Shown in pieces: positions 1 to 64,000 of a stretch of DNA of 64,000 nt. The first letter of the stretch is position 1. The number at the start of each line of letters is the position of its first letter. Source of the stretch: Glandiceps talaboti (lineage: Eukaryota; Hemichordata; Enteropneusta; Spengelidae); assembly GCF_964340395.1 (NCBI RefSeq), contig NC_135560.1, forward strand, positions 9,387,098 to 9,451,097. Reading direction: 5' to 3'. The translations under genes and the position numbers were made by a program. Under the pieces are notes generated by a model. The model worked only from the letters and a program-made list of their open reading frames with translations, did no database searches and was not told the DNA's origin.

Positions 1-2888
1 AACTGTTTGAGTCCCCAGCCTTCTTTACTGGGTTTCACCAAAGAGATTTTACTGAGGGACAGTATTAGAAGTTAAAATACACCTGAGTTGTGTACCTGTC
101 ATTGGAGACACCCAAGTCAAATTGACAGCAACTGTATTGTATACTGTATAATGTAATGAATGATGTCAGTTCTTTCGTAATTCCGGTCTCCACTGAGCTT
201 TTCATTACATGTACTGAAAATGAAAGCAACAAAATGGTAACCAGATATACAGTAGAGTGGAGTTTGACGCAACCCAGATATGTTTTGTGGAGTTCATCAT
301 TTTCCAGGTCACGCTGCTAAAATAAGGCACAGACTTTGACAGCTGATCACCACTCCTACCCCCTAAAGAACTTTATATAATCATTGGTTTCAATGATCCC
401 AGTGACCCTTTTCAGCATTAACTGCCTAAAGTTTTTACAAAAATATGATCATCTGGTTCGAAAAGTTAAGATACACCATTTAGAAGAGTAGTATGATTGT
501 GATGAACTTGATCATTGAGCGTATACTTTACTTTACATGTAATCATTCAAAAAACGTGCAGAACACTTCAGAAACACATGCAGGTCCACGTGAATCCAAG
601 TGGTTTTTCTCTATCATTGTTATTTGTCAAAACAATGGCTCTGAAATATGAACACTCTGGGTATTCCTTTTGTACAGGCTGTGGCAGACAAACAGTGTCT
701 GGGCACATGTTAACAGAACTTTTCCTCTGTAGCAATGATTTCAACAACTTTTATTTTCGTATGTCTTTCTGGAAGGAATATGTTGTTATTAAATTGGTGA
801 CAAAACAGTGGTAACTGTATGAAGGGGAGGCTCACAGAGGCTCAAGGAGAGATTATACATTGAAGCAATTGTTATTATAACCATATGTAAATTTATGTAG
901 ATTAGACAAAATAATAGACCAATAGGAACACATGGATTGCAGTGTGTCTGCTATCAGGCCAAAGTTTGTGTACTGGAAACCACATTGCTAAACATGCCTC
1001 TTCAGAGATAAATGTATGCACACTTTAATGGAAACAGAAATACAGCTGTAACATATGGTAATCTGGTCGGACACATGTTTAGCATGTGATTCCCTAGCTG
1101 CCCAGTTTCCAGCACAATATAACGAGTGATCGAAACTAAATTGCAAAGTTTATGCATAGCTATGCTTCTCTGCTGGTTGAGTTTTGAAGGCTGATCATCA
1201 GTTGGCTTTCAGTAAAACCTAGGAAGCAACAGATTTTGCGTAACTGAGCCATAAAGCAGATATTTCAAGTTCTCAGCAAGATATTTTGTATCTACAGCAA
1301 TATTCAAAATGATTTTGAAGTCTGTTTTCTGTGTTCCTATGCCTAGGCAGTCAACGGTAAGGAAATGTTTTTTTTTTCTATTCCCGAATGTTCATGCAGT
1401 AAGGATGTGTTCAAAAAGCCAGTTTAAATCACAGTTCTCTGTCGAATAACTTTACATGTCAAGACAACCGCAGAGTGGTTGCCATTATATTTGAAAACTG
1501 TGTACTTTTGAGTACTGAGAGAAGGTGTTGTTTGTTGACAGAATGAGTGCAATTATTTTAACAGACTAAGTTGTTTGTTAGTCTGTCAGATCTGTCTGAC
1601 TTTAAGTTGAAGGGAAGGTCAGACTATTTTGACAGACACAGTGTTGGAAGATGAGCAACCGTTTATTGTTTGTTAGTGGTAAAGGATGTTGTTGTCTAGA
1701 TGGTACCTGCAGTAGTGAATCATTATCTTGAGATTTTATGCCAAGGATAATACTAGACTGATACTGTTGTTGAAACTTTCTATTAGTCAGATGTAATTCT
1801 CTTTTAATTACTTAAACTTTTAGTCTATAATGATGGATTTTATGTTTGGTAATTGTCATTTTCACTTTTTATGCATACAGTACTTTGTTTTGAGGTGCCA
1901 TACTGTGTTTCTGTTTAAACTCAAGTTTATGAATTTGTTACCTCCTTTGGTTCTGCTACTGTCAGTGGATTTGGCCATACTACCTGTGGGTAAGTCTCAT
2001 GGGATATCAGATGACAGTCAGTGACAGTTCTCCAGTTTTGCAGCTTGTCCCAAAAAGCCCAAAGCTGAACATGAAAATAGTATAAGTAATAATAAAAAGC
2101 TTGGATGAAACCCTCAATTTTTGGTTTGTTCACTGAGATACGTAGGGCAGATGTATGTCTGCTACGCAAGAATAGCTAAACTATGTACTATATACTAACA
2201 GTTGAAATGTAAAGTACATTAGCTCATGAAGCTTCCAGCTGTGATAACGATTTGTGCATGTGCATTTTATCAGTAACCTTGGTGTTAATGTTTTTTGCCT
2301 CTGGATACTTGTTCTGTTCATTAATTAATCTCACCAATCACAGGGCACCGTTCATTGAGACATCATTAGTCACTTATTATAAGTCCTTTGCGTGCCACTG
2401 ATTTCACGCACAATATCCACCTGACAACGCCGCCGCAAGGTATAATCACAGAACCCAACATTTATTGAATTAGAAAGTTGTGAACAATTGTTTCATTTTA
2501 ACTGAAGAGTTTTTTGAGACTGGTGTTTTACAAATAGATATATTCAAAACCAATGTATTGATGTGAAGCCTTAGGAAGCCAAATTTTTAAGACTGTTAAT
2601 TTGCAAGAAACAGAATTCTTTCCCTCAAAAAGGAAAAATGAAACAAAGAATGTTTTTTGTGTATGTAAATTTTCTTCTTCAAAACAAACAAATGTTTCTG
2701 TGTATATCTATAGAACTGTCGACAATGTCCATGCTGAAGTTTGACAGTGGTGTTACATCCATGCTGTAACAGCGTTAAGTCAGTGTAACAAGCAATTTAG
2801 CAACTTTCCTTTTGTCTTCTTCTCTTACCATTCTGACTTCATCAGGGAAACTTTCATGTTAGGCTTTCAAGGATATAGAATTGTCAAT

Positions 2889-3225
2889 ACAAGTACAGAA
2901 AAAAAAGAGTTAGTTTATACTTGAATTAGACAGTTTGTTAGCCCAGAGACTTGGTTATGGTTGTGTCAGATACGACTACAGAAAAAACCTGAGAGACTTT
3001 ATTAAAACTTGAATCAGACATTTTGTTAGCCCAGAGACTCGTGAACAGATCATGTTGATACAACTATAGAAAAAAAAGAAAAAGTTTAAATTTGAATCAC
3101 AGATTTTGTTAGCCCAGAGACTAGGCTATCTGACTTGAACAGGTTATGTTTCAGATTCAACTAGAAAAAAAAGAGAGAGAGAAAGTTTGAACTTTAATCA
3201 GAGATTTTGTTTGCCCAGAGACTCA
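2889..3225. repeat. Four-copy degenerate tandem repeat, about 80-100 bp units
   Basis: Each unit has a poly-A/purine stretch, a segment like agtttaaacttgaatcaga, and then the core ttgttagcccagagact. The core occurs near 2934, 3023, 3106 and 3208. Around 3121-3145 it is followed by the inverse complement of the 47-bp array unit found at 20.5-21.6 kb (gcccagagactaggctatct), so the two arrays share ancestry. Confidence 0.75.
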
Positions 3226-6200
3226 GGTCTGTCAGATAGCCAAGTCTCTGTGCTAGCATTTTGTGAGCTGCGTAGTGTTTTGTTCCTGCCAATGTCAATG
3301 AGTACAGAGTCACTGATAGTGTCATGTAGTAATATTAGAGGTAAACAAAGAAAGAGCAAAGATATATTTGCACAGATTGTCTGCATCTCAAGTGTTTGTG
3401 AGTGAAGAAACAGTAAACAGACAGAGAGTTGCTTCTGTTGTTGAAGAAAGAAAGAAGAAAGAACGAGAGTCCAGTCGGACAGGAACTATCACCAAGTGTC
3501 TACAGAAATGTAAAACTTTTAAATCAATGAGTTCCTATCCATGTAAACTTCTTTCCGCTTTATGGCAATGTTAACAAAATGTTTCCTGAAGATTTGTTTT
3601 TATGCTGTCAGACGAAAAATGCATTCTGGATTTGCAAGGATGTCAGTTGCGTGTTACGTGTTGGTCTGTTTGACATTTGTATCTACTGTGTGGTTTAGTG
3701 ATTGGACAAAAGTCAAGTCCATCTAAGATACCACTGAACACTCTAGATTTATGGAGGATTGGACTCTTGTGGCATATAAATTATGTCTGTCGCTGTCAAT
3801 ATTCGAGTAATACTTATTCAACCCAGCACAACTAAACAAGTAATGTTTAGTTTTGTGTCTATTCCTTTGGACTGGTGGAAGTACAATTTTTAGTTTTAAC
3901 ACTAAAGTTTATTCTCCCTAAATGGCCAACTTCCATTAAACAATCCAAAAAAGACGTTAAAATGTCACAAATTTGAACTCAAAGTAGTACACCCCTGACG
4001 ATGCTGTTGGCAAAAATTTGGGATTTGCTTCCAAGAAATATTTTGACTCTGTGAGTAGAAATTTCGTTACTAAAGTGTGAACCCAGAGTCTATGAACATT
4101 TATTGTTTCTCATTTCAGTAGTTTACTCTTGAATCAAACACCATTCATTCAGAAAAGTAACTCAATTTGTTAGTTTGTGTTCATCAGAATTCAATCAAAC
4201 GTTCATAAACATTGAAGCCTTGTTTAGCAAATACAAAACTTCAACGCCAATATCAGTGAAAAAATGATGTATACAGCCAGCCAGGAGATGTCAAAAGTTG
4301 TTTTAATTCTGAATTTGTAGGCAAAATGCAACTTTAAAGAACAAATTTTTAGAATTTTAAGCAGGTCAACAGAAATTGTATTTTCAACAACCACTTGTTG
4401 CATTGCTAAGAAGTAATTTGAGATGTCTTTTAAGATCTTCTAGTCTAGTGCTATCCTTCATCGAATTTTTAGATCTTTCTTGGAGATGATTTGATAACAT
4501 GTTGACACCTAGACTAAAGATCTCCATAATCAATAGACAATGAATGAATATTTGATTTATCAGACTAAGGTAGATTTGTTACATGTATGTGAGATCTGTC
4601 TCGGAATCAAAAGATGTTGGCATCGTGAGTTTTTAATAGTGATCAAACATGTGACTAGATTGAGTCACGTGTATAGAAACGTGGTCATTATTTGAATGAT
4701 CATCTTGTCATGGACACTTCATTGTAGAAAAGAAATCATTAATGTATTGACATGTTGCTGAATAAACAAGAGTCTTGCAACCTACTTGTGGTATCACATG
4801 TGGGCAAACGTTGAGAGGAACATGCTCAAGCAAATTAGATTCTTAAGATATAATTCGGATAAACTTTATTTGGATTGTTGAATCGTATGAAATACATGTG
4901 AATTTCTTGTCATGATTGTTATTGTTAAGGTACTTGCATATGTGCCATACAAGTTTTAAAAATATATGTCTGTAATACAAAATATAGATGTGCGTGCAAA
5001 GCATGTTTCTATCCTGAAGTTCTGTCGTGGATGTATGTGTATCACACCACATTGTAATAACGTGTACATGCATGCAAATCAAATCACATTGGATGGAACG
5101 TGTATGCAAATTATCACGCCTGTGAACGGCCATTTATGCTTTTGACAAATGATGTTTATTTTGGGCATTTAGTATCTTAAATGATCCTGCATCACTCGTA
5201 ATACTTTAAAAGAACACAATTGAAATGTAAATTATCATGCCATCATTCACATGATGACACGGAGCATGGTTAGATCGTATATGGACAATGTGAATAATCG
5301 CACCTGTCAGATAACAATTCACGCTTTTGATAAACGATGTTCCTTTTTGTCGGGTAGTACTTGTAAAGACTTCTCCATCACATCCAACACGTAATAACAG
5401 AACAGAGATTCCATCGCAATTGTCATACTGACAGTGTGGAATGCTCATAAAATAAAATAATTCTTTTCAATTTGACGATGAACTTCAAAACAAACTAGGA
5501 TGATGGTGATGTTTACGTAAACGAGGAATCTGTAATTGATTTTGATCATCAACAAGACTCCATAGTGTCTGCATTTTAGTCTGCATTTAGGACATAATAG
5601 AAGCCTTTCAGATCCAAAAATGTAAATGTGGAATAATTTATTTTCAACGGATTACATTTTGCCTGGTACCCATTTCTCTTGGATTTTATTGATGATTGTG
5701 ATTTTTATTGATGTGATTGTGAGAAACGCTATGTAGGAAGTGCAGCTAATGAGAATGTATTGCAGAGTTTTTATTGTCGTGAAAAACAAACACTAAAATG
5801 AAGAAATTACAATTGAAAATGAAGAATTTTGCAACTGTTCCCCCTCCCCCCCGTCTCTTCTTGTCATATATAAACACGTTGCACATGTTGAGTCATATTT
5901 ATCAGATGTTCTCCACTCTTTTATGATATTCTAAAACTTGAATAATACTGCAAGTATGGGTGAAAATGTGAGACTGTTTCGTCTTCTTACTAAGCAGTAG
6001 CAAGTACAAAACACAAACATGGCAAAAGACCATGTCCTTGCTGCAGACAATGATAAAAACATTTCAGTAAATATTACCCTCTTTGAATTCAAACTCTATT
6101 GCCTTTACACTTTGTGGCCATAAACATCCTCATTGTACATTTAAGTCTTGGCATGTCCTTCTTCTTTTGTTGAATTATTCCAAATAGGTCCATTTCCAAC

Positions 6201-6569
6201 TATTTATCTGTTATTACTGCTCCTCGTCATAGTCCTGAAATGTGGACGTTTTGTGTAAAAGAAGGTAAAATCCATTAGCACCTGTAGTAAAATTTTATAG
6301 GATATTATACAAGTGTCTTGATGCAAGAGGCAGTCTAATACTAATAGAGTCCATTCTGTGTACTTCAAGCTACTTCAGATTCAACTCTGGTCTTAAACCC
6401 GAATACAAGTATTTATGTAGCATAGTCTAGTAGTGGAGCATGAACAGTGTACATGTAAGTTGGTCTAGAGTCAACGCTGGTCTTCACCCATATACAAGTA
6501 GTATAGTATTGTATGAATAGTTTAAGTTGGTGCAAAGTAAAAGTCAAACTAAATTAGTCCTTGTGCAAG

Positions 6570-6937
6570 TAGTCTAGTAACTATACAGGTGGTCGTTTTC
6601 TATGATCTCTCTCTCTCTCTCCATGTATAGTCAAATGGGCAAATTCTACTGAAATCTAGGTAAATCTCCTGCTGGGAGGAAAGGGAGAACAGCTTATGTT
6701 AGTAGTAGTCCACCACACATACTGACAGGTGGTTGTAATTACTTACTTCGTTCAGTTTACTACAAATTCAACCTTCAAGTAAATCATGTGAGAATGTGAT
6801 AACATCATTACATTCATATCAATGCGCCAGTAGCATTAAACTTCTGCTGTCGGTGGCAAGAATGGAATGCCATGCTAAAGAATGCTATTTGACTATGGTA
6901 GAGCGAAATCGTAGAAGATGACCATGTGTATAGACTA
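6570..6937. mobile_element. Foldback DNA element, copy A
   Basis: The left end reads tagtctagtaactatac and the right end is its approximate inverse (gtgtatagactatg). Each arm carries a copy of the block CCAT..TAGTCAAATGG or its inverse. A (CT) run sits inside the left arm at about 6606. The whole is related, in inverse orientation, to the element at 34004-34339, including the segment with tttactacaaa and the cctgctggg block. No transposase frame is present, so it is non-autonomous. Confidence 0.65.
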
Positions 6938-7642
6938 TGTGCAATAGATTTGGGACTATAGGTTTGAAGCTGGCTGACATTTATGTGTATGAATACATTG
7001 GGCTGATTTTGGTTCCAGCTGACGATCCAATTCTCAGTAATTGCAATTGTCAGTCCGTCAAAGTTGTGATATAAAGTCACCCAAAAACCGGCTTATCAGT
7101 ATTATGAGTTTAGAAGTCACAGTCCAACGTCGACTTCGGACTGAGTATATGAATGTAGTATACTAGTAGTCTACTCTCCTTCTTTGGCTAATATCCATAA
7201 CAGTACTAATAAGCTGGGGTCTGTATGAATATATATTGTAACAAGTCCCATCGTCATTAGTCTGTAAGATACAGACATACATGCTACACTATCAACCAGC
7301 ACTCATCTGATATGGTTAAGAAGCCTGATGGGGGCTAAACAACACAATGTATCTTACAGTCTATACTCTGTCACGTAATCGTTCTGTACTTCTGTAACCT
7401 GCCACATGTTGATTTAGATCTCATTATCTGTTGTGTTCATTAGTATAGCATGTACAGGTAAAGTAGCCTATGGGCCATTAAGTATGGACAAATAACTTAC
7501 AATTTATCTGAACAATGAATTGTCATCATCTACAGGGTAGATTTGTCATGTTTTTACAATGATTGCTCTAACTGTCACTAGTTTTCACGCTTGTAAAGTT
7601 ATAAACAAACACAGTCTCTCTCTATTGGTGAGTCTAGAAATA

Positions 7643-7987
7643 CCTGTTGTCAATTTGACCCTTCCCTGGTTAGTTGAAATGTCCATTGCCAATTTTACCC
7701 TTCCCTGGATAATTGAAATGTGTATTGTCAATCTGCCTCTTCCCTGGATAGTGAGAAACGTCCATTGCCAATTTGTCCCTTCCCTGGATAATCTGAAATG
7801 TTCATTGTTAATTTGTCGCTTCCCTGGATAATCTGGAATGTCTATTGTCAATTTTTTTCTTCCCTGGATATTTGAAATATCAATTGTCAATTTGTCCCTT
7901 CCCAGGATAATTAAAATGTCCATTGTTATTTGTTTTTCTTCCCTGGATAATGAGAAATGTCCATCATCAATTTGTTTCTTCCCTGCA
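7643..7987. repeat. Minisatellite, about 40-47 bp units, 8-9 copies
   Basis: Each unit contains cttccctggataat followed by gaaatgtccattgtcaattt, with point changes and small length changes. Open frames on both strands here (for example 7559-7831 + and 7585-7998 -) are repeat translations, not genes. The array abuts a SINE 3' fragment at 7994. Confidence 0.85.
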
Positions 7988-7993
7988 TACAGC

Positions 7994-8084
7994 GGCAATG
8001 GATGGTATGCTTCCCAGGGAATTCAGGAAGTCAAAAATAAGTGTTATATAAATACTACTTAGTCTCCTATTATTATTAATATTA
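7994..8084 (+). mobile_element. Truncated tRNA-type SINE, 3' end only
   Basis: The sequence gcaatggatggtatgcttcc, then an agggaatt.aggaa block, then a tatataaata segment and a tattattatta tail match the 3' part of the full SINE at 53611-53935. The tRNA-like head and most of the body are missing, as expected for a 5'-truncated insertion. Confidence 0.65.
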
Positions 8085-9108
8085 GCGTTGTAAATCTTAT
8101 GTGTACTATGGTTGACAATGAAATAATTTGACAGATATCCTTTGTTGAAAGTACATGTATTGTAGTAGTGTGAGAAATCGAACAAGTGGTGATAGTACTT
8201 TTGTGCAATATGCAAATAGAATTGTTTTCTAAACATTTTATTGTCAACTACTACTACTACTACTATCCAAAACAACAATTTGTGTTGAACAAATTGTCTA
8301 ATATTTTGTTTCATTATAATTTAGAAGTTTTGCATAAAGTATAAGATGATAAGGTATACTAGAGTAATCAGAACTGAAATGTACTGATGTGAAGGTACAC
8401 CAGAGTATTCAGAACTGAAATGTACTGAAGTGCATCAATTTTCTCAGGTACAGGCAGTCATTTAGTAGGAAAAGAGTTATATACTGCTGTAATGAGGAGA
8501 GTAGTAGTATTAGATACCTGAGTGAAGTTTGTATTGTAAATTATGGACACTGCTGTAGCCATCACTCTTTGCGTTCCCATAAAATCTGACATTTGTAATG
8601 CCGCCAAAAAACTTGCCATGTGTTTGTAGACAGACCAGTGTTCTCCCAGAACAAGAAATAACAAGAATGCCAATCTGTCAGTCTTGTAATTTCTGAACAT
8701 TGTTGATAAAATGAAAATCATACTCCAAACCACTTCATTTTGTGCAAGAATGGTATGAAAACAGCCACAAGGTACATGTCTTTTCACTCATGCTTGCCAT
8801 GTTTTCTGCTGCACATGCTATATGCTTGTGAAAGTACGACCCCAGAGAACACTCCACGCATTCATGCAAATAGCCGGAGTATGCCACACTTGCACATGCG
8901 CATCATTGAGTTCTGTCATCGTCTCCCTAGCTGGTCTCTAACTGACAACAACTGAAGATGTTCCTGGTCTCGGAGTTCTGTGAAAACATTCTAATGGAGA
9001 ACACTGCATACTACATCCTATGTGACTAAATCTTACAAGTTTGAGATTTGACTTTGTTATAATTTAATTGGTAATATTTGTAAAAAAATATCTGTTTATT
9101 CTTTTCAG

Positions 9109-62214
<53,106 letters not shown>

Positions 62215-64000
62215 GTAAGTTCAAGTTTATAGCTTAGTGTATATTTCACTATTGGGGTAATCGTAAAGATTAACAGAGTCCATCTTAATTATTCTCTGCC
62301 TATTTTCACTTCAATGAAGCATCTTGCAGATATACACAAATTATTGGTTTGGATCGCTGCTGTGTCCGATGCTGTCAATAACGTCCCAGTATGTTGCAAA
62401 TTAGCGAGGAAACTGGATCAGCCAATCACGAAAGGGAAACCTTTTCTGATTGATTCACTACACCACATCACATCATATTATCTATGGAATATATACCCCA
62501 TCCTCCATTGCTACATGTAATGGGAATAACATTTCCATTGAATATGCTTACAGTTATTGGAATGATTAATTTTTTACATATTAATTTTGTTGATGGAAGG
62601 AGGCATTCAGAAATACTTTGCCATAATTAAAACACTATTTTTGTCCCATACCCATGGAAATCATTAACTTTGTATAGATACAAGAAAAAGATTACAGATA
62701 CTAGGAACAGATTGCTTAGAAGATGTATGATCAATATTTTCTATCAGGAATAACATTTAGATATCATTCCCCAATATTTATCTTCGTTCAGCCAAGGAAA
62801 ATATGAGTGGCCTAACAGGCCTTTGTCACTACTCGTCTAGCGACTCGTAGGGACAACCCTTAGGTCACAAGTATTTTCCGGCTGAATGAAGAAAAATATT
62901 GGAGAATAACATAATTATATTAGCACCAGTAATATCAGTGGGGAAAATAATGGCCATTTTGAACATTTTGACTCATATTTTGAACACTAGAGAACCAGTG
63001 ACACAGAACAACTAGGGTATAAATTCCATATTTTTGGCTTAAGTATGATGTAATATGTTTTAAACTGTGTTGTGATAAATTATCTTAAAAGTGTCAACAA
63101 GTGAAGGTTCTGTACTTAGCCTCAGACAATTTTGTTATGGTGTGTACTTTAGTCTTTAGACGAGATCTTCTTTATACTTTATTTTCTAACTGTACATATA
63201 TTATCATCGACTGTAGCCAATTAATCTAAAAGCTTTAGTCATCCAATTCAATTCACTTAATTTACTAAATTTAATTTCACTTTGTTTTTTGCCGAAAAGC
63301 AAATATAAAATGATCTGCATATTAAAAATGTTAATGTATATATAACATAATTCATGTGTAAAATTAGGAACTGTAAGACTTGTTTATAGTGTTTTATGTA
63401 AAGGGACATGGTGATCAACTTCAGAGTATTTTTCTTCATTTTTGTTTCCAAATAAAAAAGGTTACTTATATTTTACCCTTTGCTATCACTTGTCTAAAAA
63501 CACACAGCCACTGGCAAAACTACGATATAAACTACAGTGATACTGTAGTCTAATTTATAAGACTAAAATGATGCCGTTTAATATTCATACAGTATGAGAA
63601 TACAGTATGACAGCAGTTTATACGGTGGAAATTTGCCAGTGACCACTAGACACAGTGAATGGTAAAATATAAGCAAACTTTGATTTGGAACCAAAAATGA
63701 TGAAAAATACTTTCAAGTTGCAGACCATGTCCCTTTAAAGAAACCTTCAACTGTACTACCATCATTGGAATTGAAATGTTCACAAATTCACAAGAATTTA
63801 TTCATTTAAAAAACTTGACTACCCATAGAATCACATTGCCTTCCTTTTTTCAAAATGATATATTTTTAAACAAAATGACAACTTATTTGAAAATAGGTCT
63901 AGTTTGATATTAGTTGGTAATTACTTCATTTGTAAAAAAAAAATATGTATTTATATATAACTTGTCCAGTGAGTCATTTCCGTTTATTTACTACATATTT
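62215..64000 (+). other. Intron to the end of the window
   Basis: No further exon is recognised. It contains a dispersed repeat fragment near 62760-62990, related to 25880-26040 and to 28490-28545 (gctgaa.gaagaaaaatattg.ggaataa), and a MITE (63399-63737). The frames at 62314 and 63257 are unsupported. Confidence 0.7.
63399..63737. mobile_element. MITE family C copy 2
   Basis: It begins taaagggacatggtgatcaa and ends gcagaccatgtcccttta. The arms continue inward through atttttgtttccaaataaa and the matching tttggaaccaaaaat, with a cagtatgagaatacagta centre. It is 339 bp and the same family as 50744-51066. Confidence 0.82.

Larger units (their letters stand above)
1..9108. other. Upstream intron or 5' flank without a supported exon
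   Basis: The first recognised exon (9109) starts in phase 0 and lacks an ATG, so a short coding exon should exist upstream, perhaps in this stretch or outside the window. I found no exon here that I can defend. One weak candidate at 1309-1356 is discussed under rejected items. The stretch holds a four-unit tandem repeat (2889-3225), a foldback element (6570-6937), an eight- or nine-unit minisatellite (7643-7987) and a SINE tail (7994-8084). The small open frames have no codon or domain signal. Confidence 0.6.

Noticed and set aside
1309-1356. Possible upstream first coding exon, MILKSVFCVPMPRQST ending at a phase-0 gtaagg donor
   Set aside because: The phase fits the exon at 9109 and A is at -3, but phase-0 donors after an ATG are common by chance, the intron would be 7.75 kb, and I cannot align the peptide to the family start. 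It is left as an unproven candidate.
1929-1989. Hydrophobic frame ending at a good gtaagt donor, like a signal-peptide exon
   Set aside because: It ends in phase 1, but the next exon at 9109 needs phase 0, and this family has no signal peptide.

Overview
The window looks like one stretch of an AT-rich, intron-rich, repeat-laden animal genome, most likely an invertebrate (lophotrochozoan or invertebrate deuterostome; it cannot be placed more exactly by eye). There are no prokaryotic features. Coding sequence is sparse and split into short exons with clean GT-AG boundaries. The rest is microsatellites, minisatellites, tRNA-derived SINEs and foldback/MITE-type DNA elements.

One gene can be supported, on the + strand from 9109 past 62214. 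Eleven exons join without a frame break (148+306+184+128+90+201+83+88+415+155+113 = 1911 nt, 637 codons). The first three encode the N-terminal region typical of the AKAP13 (AKAP-Lbc)/ARHGEF28 (p190RhoGEF) family of Rho guanine-nucleotide exchange factors, including the ankyrin-like block. The later exons encode a low-complexity linker rich in Ser, Asp/Glu and Lys/Arg. The start codon and the catalytic DH-PH domains are not seen; the DH-PH part should lie beyond 64000.

Two further pieces look like alternative first exons of the same gene, one at 46269-46431 and one at 58286-58481. Each begins with an ATG behind an in-frame stop and ends at a GT donor in phase 1. That is the phase needed to enter the exon at 62102, and also the phase in which the last upstream exon (44311) ends. 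If both are real, three different N-termini (long ankyrin-like; short basic with a PKA-type site; short with a predicted membrane helix) feed one common C-terminal GEF body. Mammalian AKAP13 is known to use internal promoters, which makes this plausible.

Layout: 1-9108, no supported exon, with tandem repeats and a foldback element; 9109-17433, family-defining N-terminal exons; 17434-28595, long introns with a 1.1 kb array of 47-bp repeats and an exon whose 3' end is tandemly duplicated; 28596-44311, linker exons among microsatellites and a promoter-like, inverted-repeat-flanked island (about 30.3-33.1 kb); 44312-62101, a very long interval with the two candidate first exons, a 1.46 kb Harbinger-like element with 85-bp terminal inverted repeats and TTA target duplications, several MITEs and a SINE; 62102-62214, the common exon; then intron to the end of the window.
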